Assembly (NCBI GenBank): GCA_029582265.1
Contig: CM055816.1
Span: 33,491,049-33,555,048 of the forward strand
DNA from: Zoroaster sp. YZ-2022
Lineage: Eukaryota; Echinodermata; Asteroidea; Forcipulatida; Zoroasteridae
Direction of reading: 5' to 3'
Length of the DNA: 64,000 nucleotides
The position numbers and the translations under genes were made by a program. The notes under the pieces are model-generated. The model was not told where the DNA came from. It did no database searches and saw only the letters and a program-made list of their open reading frames with translations. Below, one piece after another: positions 58,229 to 64,000 of the stretch. Positions within the stretch are counted from its first letter, which is position 1. Every line of letters starts with the position of its first letter.

Positions 58229-58529
58229 TACAACTCATTATTAAGAGTACCTGTAGATCAATTGTTTAAACAATGTAAACCCATAATAATGCTGACCAGC
58301 AAAACAAACAAGAACCAACAAAGACACGATACAGGACAATTCACAAAACGAAGATACAAAAATACAAATACATAAAATAGACAATAAAGGTAGAGAGCAC
58401 TTCATATAAAGTTAAATAGATCTGTCGTCTGTCAGACAGCACCAGAGGATTTGTAGTAGATAATAAATAAATCAAATTGTTTTAAATAAAATTGTTCGAA
58501 TGATTAATAAAACGTTCCCTAATAGCTGA

Positions 58530-59548
58530 TTATAAGGAGGGAGTACGATACTCCTTACCGTCAATATACAGTTTACCGTTATGGAAGGCAATCTTCTGTC
58601 CCTTGTCATATGACTGTTTCATGACATCATGAAGAGATCGCTTCTTGATAGCATCAGCTTGAGGTAGATCTTGGAGAACAAAGATGTTTGTGTCATGAAG
58701 CGCAGCCTTTGCTTGTCGCAGAATTTGTTGCCTTTCCGGTCGGTAGATAAATTTGCCGATGATGTGGCGGGGTTTATCCAAGGATGTTTTGGGCTTGTTG
58801 TGGCCAGATCGATGAGCATTCTCAATGATGATGTTAGGAAGGTTGTATTTTTCAGTCAGGAGCTTCTTGACTGCTTGAAGTGCATATGTTGAATTTTCAG
58901 AAGGCTCCTCAGGGATTCCTCCAAAACGCAGATTAAAACTTCGAGAGTATCTCTCAAGTTGGAGTACCTCATCTTTGAGTTCTGCAAGATTAGTAGCTGT
59001 AATACAGGAGTGAATTTATACATCTTGAACTTTGCGGATACAAGTTTAAATCACAGGAGAGATTAACTCCTACTCGGCGTGATTTGTACAATTAAATAAC
59101 CGCAAGGATAAACTTATCAGAATACAACAAAATAAAGTGAGCTTAGTTGTTTCTCGGTTTTGGCAGTGTTATTTGTTGACATGTTGGCCTGTTTTTGAAG
59201 CAGTTCGATGGATTCAGAAGTGAAGCTGATTGCAGCTTCAAAATCAGCCTGCTTGCCCTCGATAATGGAGACTCTATTAAGAATACTTGCTTGATTCGAA
59301 ATAACTGTATCCAATTTTGAATGGATGTCACCAACCATGGAGCGAAGATCCTCATGAAGAATGCTGATTTCACTGCATGGGGAATCACCAGAAGGACTAT
59401 CATCTGAAAGGGTGCGTGCACGTGTAGCGACGTTGACCGGCGATTTCACGTTGGACGCCATCTTGGATACAGCTCCAATACATGTGCTACTGCTAGTGCT
59501 AGACTCAGTGTTGCTACGGTCAATTTTCTTTTCACGTCGTGGTGGCAT
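58530..59548 (-). pseudogene. LINE ORF1 with a ~140-bp insertion
   Basis: From ATG 59548 (MPPRREKKIDRSNTES) a Ser/Thr-rich start is followed by a coiled coil (ILHEDLRSMVGDIHSKLD). The frame then hits an insertion at about 58997-59137. Beyond it, the frame recovers with an RRM/C-terminal-domain segment of the L1-type ORF1 (LRFGGIPEEP; PRHIIGKFIYRPERQQIL) to 58530. ORF1p coats the element's RNA. The insertion contains short hairpins and has no clear identity. Confidence 0.75.
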
Positions 59549-59897
59549 TATTGGTTTACTTTGAGCCGCCCAAAACGTCCCGGAGATACTAGAAAATATA
59601 TTTATAATGTTGATAAACTTTGAAATATAAAGTGTTCATAGCAAATAGGAGAAAAATATGAAAATTCCGGCCTGTACGTCTGACAGCGAAGTCTAAAATA
59701 CGTCTATCTCATGAGAGCGCCCTCTATTCCAATGTCCTTCCCTAGTCCCTTTAATTAATGCCTCCATTTTAGTTCTTCCATAAGTTCATCATGTCAAATT
59801 CATGTGTGTGCTACAGTGCACACATATGAATATTTATATGAATTTCAATTCAGTAATGTGTCCAGAATCAGACTCTGTGATGTTTGTTTCATTGCAG

Positions 59898-59972
59898 GAA
59901 CATAATTGTCGATTCCCTGCAAGGTTTTATTCAAGAAGCAGTGTTTCAACAGCTACACAAGTCAACTGCAAG
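59898..59972 (+). CDS. Candidate host exon, 25 codons
   Basis: Acceptor CATTGCAG and donor AAG/GTAATT frame a phase-0 exon, EHNCRFPARFYSRSSVST plus seven residues. No homology recognised. It lies on the same strand and follows the PHD and MITE exons, so it could belong to the same gene. Confidence 0.35.
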
Positions 59973-60804
59973 GTAATTTTTTTTTTTTTTAAAGGTTCCA
60001 TAGATTAAGAAACAAGACAGTGTAGACTTGCAATTAATTAAGCAAATGGGTTACACATAAAAAAAAGTAGTTTCAAGAATTAAAAACTTTAAATTTAAAA
60101 TAACAGCATTACAATTAAAGTATTTTTAAAAACTGTACGTACGTTTGATAATACATTTACAGCCAGTGCACTGGCAAAGTTGTGTTTCGAGATCATTGTA
60201 ATTGAAGTTGATGAAGTTTTAGAAGGCGTTTCTAATATTTCATTTTATCAGAAAGCTGATACCTCAACGACACATGAGTATAAATTTAAATAAGAAAATC
60301 ATACAAAATTTTATGTGATAAATATATACTCACTTTGTAAATAAACAAACATTTGACTGGTACTTTCCTGGACCGCGGGCAGTACAATCCCCTTTCTAGT
60401 ATATAAACACAAAGTGTTTCTACAGGGATTAATTGGCGTGACTGTTAGCACTGCTCCTTGAAAACAGAAAAATAAGAACTTTGTGTACAATTAATAAATA
60501 TGCAAATTATTTAGATACAAAAAGCACAGAAGGAGAGAAAACTTATAATAGTTTAGCATGGAAGTGTTTGTAGTTAGACTCTGTACAGTAGACATGTATA
60601 CTACAAAACTTGTTTTAACTAAGTCAAAGTCCGTTCTAAATGTATTAACACAAAATGCATCAGTTCATAAACCTAGTAAACAACACTAGTATGTGAAACA
60701 AAGCAATAAAGCAAATTGTTGTATAAAAATTTGTTTTGTTGTTTTGTGTAAATACTGTATATTTCCTGTATTTGTGTATTGTTTCAGATATTTGAGTTAG
60801 ATCC

Positions 60805-61260
60805 ATGAGTGTATTGTGGGTAGCACTGTTGTTCAGCCACATCTGCATCTACAATCCCGGTCAAATCTCGCTGCCCCCCCCCCCCTTCCGGCCCCCTGAC
60901 AATGTTGGCTCTCATTGCGCGGTCTGTGCTCCGGCTGGAGATAACAACATTGGTGGGGGGAGCGGGGGAGCGGGGGACAGGGGAGAGTATGTTTATTGCC
61001 ACGTGTCCCAACTATTTTGGCCGGGATTGTCTGAATTGTCTCTTAGTTTATCTATGAAGCCGCGACCAGACGCGGACAAACCGCAGTCGTTGTCTTTGTC
61101 TCAGGGACAATACATTGAAGCAGGGGGTGGGGAGACAGGGGAGAGTATGTTTATCGTCACGCGTCCCAACTATTTTGGCCGGGATTGTAGCTGTCCCTCA
61201 GGTATACTCACAAGTAAAAAACTAAAAACTAAATTTAAAAAATTCACTTTAAGAAATTGA
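60805..61260 (+). CDS. Low-complexity Pro/Gly-rich frame with internal duplication
   Basis: A 151-codon frame containing Pro-rich and Gly-rich tracts and a 158-bp tandem duplication (GGGAGAGTATGTTTAT.G.CACG at about 60981 and 61139). It starts after a CAG acceptor-like site near 60786 but hits a TGA soon after if read in that exon frame. Coding status uncertain. Confidence 0.2.
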   Translation: MSVLWVALLFSHICIYNPGQISLPPPPFRPPDNVGSHCAVCAPAGDNNIGGGSGGAGDRGEYVYCHVSQLFWPGLSELSLSLSMKPRPDADKPQSLSLSQGQYIEAGGGETGESMFIVTRPNYFGRDCSCPSGILTSKKLKTKFKKFTLRN

Positions 61261-61267
61261 CTTTCAG

Positions 61268-61399
61268 ATTTGGACAGATATTTCTGCTAATAATTTTGAA
61301 ATAAAACATGCAACATTACCATTTGCTGGTGCCAATATTGAAAGTGCAATAACTGAAAAGTTTCAGGATTTTCCATTCTCGAGTTTAAATGTTACATAA
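61268..61399 (+). CDS. Candidate host exon (coding-like, ends in stop)
   Basis: After acceptor TTTCAG the frame IWTDISANNFEIKHATLPF runs 43 codons to TAA at 61397-61399. Composition is coding-like; the function is not recognised, but the position before the Ulp1 motif exon is notable. Confidence 0.3.
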   Translation: MWTDISANNFEIKHATLPFAGANIESAITEKFQDFPFSSLNVT

Positions 61400-61612
61400 T
61401 TCTTACAAAGAAAATTCCATTTCAATATTTAACATTTCATTTAAACTTACTGAAATTTTTATTTAATTAATCTCTTACTAGAAAATTATTTTATTCCTAG
61501 ACGACATGGATTATTAACAATGCACAAGGATTTGTTGTGTAATGCTTGGCATATGCTCAAGACTTAGGTCACATTTTGTTTTAACCCTGAATTGAATATT
61601 TTGATAATGTAG

Positions 61613-61681
61613 GTGCCACAGCAAGGAAACAGCCATGACTGTGGTTTGCTTGTTCTTGCTTGTTTTTATGCCTTCTTAAAG
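61613..61681 (+). CDS. Candidate exon with Ulp1/SENP (C48) catalytic motif
   Basis: Acceptor TAATGTAG/GTG and donor AAAG/GTAAGG frame 23 codons that read VPQQGNSHDCGLLVLACF plus five more. Q.x(n).DCG with the upstream Gln is the Cys nucleophile region of Ulp1/SENP proteases, which cut SUMO or related tags. The His and Asp parts would be in earlier exons. A Ty3/gypsy fragment starts within a few bases after the donor. Confidence 0.5.
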
Positions 61682-61684
61682 GTA

Positions 61685-62425
61685 AGGATAAAGAACATAC
61701 CGGAAGCACTTAAGCCAGCAGTGCAGGAAAAACTTAAACAACTCCTACAACAAGATGTGACAGCTGAGGTCGATGAACCAACTGATTGGGTCAGCCAGAA
61801 GTCTATAGCTGAGAAAAAATCTGGAGGTGTCAGAATCTGCATTGACCCAGGTTCCCTTAACAAAGCATTGAAGAGGGAACATTACGCACTCCCTGTGCTA
61901 AATGATATTCTACCTGAACTGTCACATGCTACTGGATTCTCTAGCTGTGATCTGAAGGATGGCTACCTGCACTGTACTCTTGACGAGGAGTCTAGTAAGC
62001 TGACTACTTTTGCAACACCCTGGGGTAGATACAGATGGAAACGCTTACCATTTGGCCTCAAGGTAAGCAGTGAGATATTCCAGAAGAGACTGAATCAAGC
62101 ACTTGATGGTCTCGAAGGGGTACACTGCGTAGCTGATGACATCATCATATGGGGCAAAGAAGACGAAGAACACAATCTACGTGTTCGAAAGCTGCTCCAA
62201 CGATGCAAAGAAAAAGGTATTGTGCTAAACAAGCAAAAATCTTTGTTTGCTGTGACTAAGCTAACTTTCCTTGGTCACGTGATCTCCAAAGATGGGCTTA
62301 AAGTTGATCCATCTAAAGTAGAGGCTGTGCTACAGATGAAAACCCCATCTAACAAGGATGATCTAGATCGGCTCAGAGGTATGGTCAACTACTTGTCAAA
62401 GTTTCTACCTAATCTATTAAAGTGA
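61685..62425 (+). pseudogene. Ty3/gypsy reverse transcriptase
   Basis: Blocks IPEALKPAVQEKL, DEPTDWVSQ, GGVRICIDPGSLNKAL, SSCDLKDGYLHCTLD, WGRYRWKRLPFGLKVSSEIFQ and the catalytic CVADDIIIWG appear in order, then FLGHVISKDGLKVDPSKVEA and LDRLRGMVNYLSKFLPNL. A one-base loss near 62424 (TTAAAGTGATGG) shifts into the RNase H frame. Confidence 0.92.
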
Positions 62426-62913
62426 TGGAGCCACTAAGCGTACTCATTCGGAAAGATGTAGAATGGTCATGGAATGTCTGCCATGACAAAGCTTTTGATG
62501 AAATCAAACAACTCATCACAACAGCTCCAGTACTGACCTACTTTGACACAAATAAAGCACTTGTCATTCACACTGATGCAAGTGACAGAGGAATAGGAGC
62601 GGCACTGCTCCAAGATGGAAAACCCCTCGCTTATGCCAGCCGTGCTTTGAGTGATACCGAAACGAGGTTTGCAGTAATTGAGAAAGAAATGCTAGCAGTA
62701 GTGTTCGCACTTGAAAAATGGCACCAGTACACTTTAGGTCGTCATGTGACTGTCTACTCCAACCACAAGCCACTTGAGTGCATTGTCAAAAAGCCACTGG
62801 ACAAAGCACCTAAAAGGCTACAAGGAATGTTGTTGCGAGCAATGGCATATGATGCTGATGTTGAATACCTCCAGGGCAAATTAAACCTCATTGCTGATCC
62901 TCTCAGCAGATAG
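62422..62913 (+). pseudogene. Ty3/gypsy RNase H
   Basis: VIHTDASDRGIGAALLQ (first Asp), FAVIEKEMLAVVFALEKW (Glu), YSNHKPLECI (expected Asp is Asn here) and ADPLSR at the end. The stop TAG follows SR, after which the same frame continues into the integrase. Confidence 0.9.
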
Positions 62914-64000
62914 TGCCTACCCTATGAGCCAAGCCACCATGAGTTTGAAAAAGTGAACGCTCTGCAGTACCTAACCATTCCTGAAGAGAAGATTCACGGA
63001 ATACGAAAAATGACAAATGAAGACGAGACCCTACAACTCTTGAAACGAAGCATTCAAGAAGGATGGCCGGAACAAAAAAATCTACTTCCTACTCAAATCA
63101 CGCTATACTACAGTGTTCGGGATGAACTGTGCGTCCAAGATGGTCTAGTGTTCCGAGGTGAACGACTCGTTATCCCGAAGGCGATGAGGCAAGTTATCAA
63201 ACAAGACTTGCACATAGGTCACATCGGCGTGGACGACACTATACGACGAGCTCGAGAATATATTTTCTGGCCAGGAATGAATGACGAAATCCGACAGTGG
63301 ATAGAGCAGTGTGAAACATGCCGAGAAAATGAAGTCGCACAAGCCCCTCTACCACTGATGTCCCATGACATACCTGAGAGGCCATGGGAGAAACTTGGCA
63401 TCGATTTTTTCATTTCAATGGGAACGAGTATCTCATCACTGTGTGTTACAAGTCCAACTTCTGGGAGGTGGACAGACTACACAAAACAACTGCCATATCA
63501 GTCATCAACAAACTGAAACACCATTTTGGCAGATATGGCATTCCTGACATCATAGTCAGTGACAATGGTCCGCCATTCTCTTCTGCTAACTTTGACGACT
63601 TAATCCAACAATGGGGAATTAAACACAACACAAGCTCCCCATACAACAGCAAGGCAAATGGAAAAGCTGAATCAGCAGTGAAATCAGCAAAGAAAATGCT
63701 AAAAAAATTATTTCTTCTGGTGAAGATGAAGACCTCCCTCTGCTGAACATACGCAACACACCAACACAGGGTGTTGACACAAGTCCAGTGCAAAGATTTC
63801 TCGGACGGAGAACGAAGACACTCATACCGACTTCCCAGCATCTTCTTCAATTTGAAGGATCTCGGAGTAATCATGAGATGAAGCAGCTCCAACTGAACCA
63901 GAAGAGGCAAGCGAAGTACTATGACAAAACCACTAAAGATCTTCCCCCACTACAACAGGGAGATACAGTGAGAATGAAGCCCTTTCGACCAGGTGAAGAT
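62914..64000 (+). pseudogene. Ty3/gypsy integrase, partial
   Basis: Zinc module HIGHIGVDDTIRRAREYIFWP...CETCRENE, then a frame change near 63405 into DDE core: SDNGPPFSSANF (Asp) and NSKANGKAESAVKSAKK (Glu); the first core Asp region is damaged (ITVCYKSNFWEV where Asp is expected). Near 63720 the frame changes again to SGEDEDLPLLNIRNT, then QRFLGRRTKTLIP and a GD..RMKPF tail, and runs off the window. Confidence 0.88.

Larger units (their letters stand above)
54845..59590 (-). mobile_element. CR1-group non-LTR retrotransposon (LINE), degraded
   Basis: ORF1 and ORF2 on the minus strand, endonuclease before reverse transcriptase, and a 3' end of octamer repeats (complement CATAGGTT, 54845-54869) are typical of CR1-group clades such as Crack or Daphne. 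Frames are broken. The 5' end is near 59590 by position of ORF1 and the end of the likeness. Confidence 0.85.
61685..64000 (+). mobile_element. Ty3/gypsy retrotransposon pol, 5'-truncated, runs off window
   Basis: Starts directly with the RT N-terminal region; no LTR, gag or protease is present to its left. RT, RNase H and integrase follow in the gypsy order. Frame breaks at about 62424 and 63405 and a stop at 62911-62913. The right end is cut by the window. Confidence 0.9.

Overview
The window is nuclear DNA of a multicellular animal, most likely an aquatic invertebrate; the species cannot be fixed from sequence alone. It is AT-rich, carries spliced exons with GT/AG borders, tRNA-derived SINEs, LINE, BEL/Pao and Ty3/gypsy retrotransposons, Tc1/mariner, PIF/Harbinger, hAT and TTAA-type DNA elements, and a Polinton/Maverick. 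No bacterial operon, rRNA, functional tRNA or CRISPR is visible.

Layout. 1-7.7 kb: a Tc1/mariner transposase running off the left edge, a TA-rich tandem duplication, a long fold-back palindrome carrying two mirror copies of a possible first exon, a 2.8 kb inverted-repeat element with ~200-bp internal satellite units, and a MITE. 8-23 kb: host-type exons, all on the + strand, with splice phases that fit together: a Cys2/Cys2 N-terminal region with a short C-terminal exon, then a separate or linked gene with a WWP-type segment, a Pro/Gln minisatellite and an OTU cysteine-protease motif. SINEs and TTAA-flanked MITEs lie between them. 23-52 kb: a degraded Polinton with capsid-type proteins, packaging ATPase, retroviral-type integrase and protein-primed DNA polymerase B. 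It has been broken by a BEL/Pao element (itself broken by a gag-only type LTR element and a SINE), a Tc1/mariner element, a PIF/Harbinger element, a small CACTA-like MITE inside a minisatellite, and a hAT element holding a second hAT element. In most cases the target-site duplication is visible and the host frame resumes on the far side. 52.7-61.7 kb: more + strand host-type exons (PHD-like, a MITE-interrupted exon, a Ulp1/SENP C48 motif) around a minus-strand CR1-group LINE. 61.7-64 kb: a degraded Ty3/gypsy pol running off the right edge.

How the parts relate. The + strand exons before and after the Polinton may belong to one large gene (OTU, PHD, Ulp1 domains) whose introns have filled with mobile elements; this is inference from strand, phases and domain types. 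The Polinton genes resemble a virus-like replication and packaging set, but almost every one has frameshifts, many in A/T homopolymers, so it is either decayed or affected by assembly indels.
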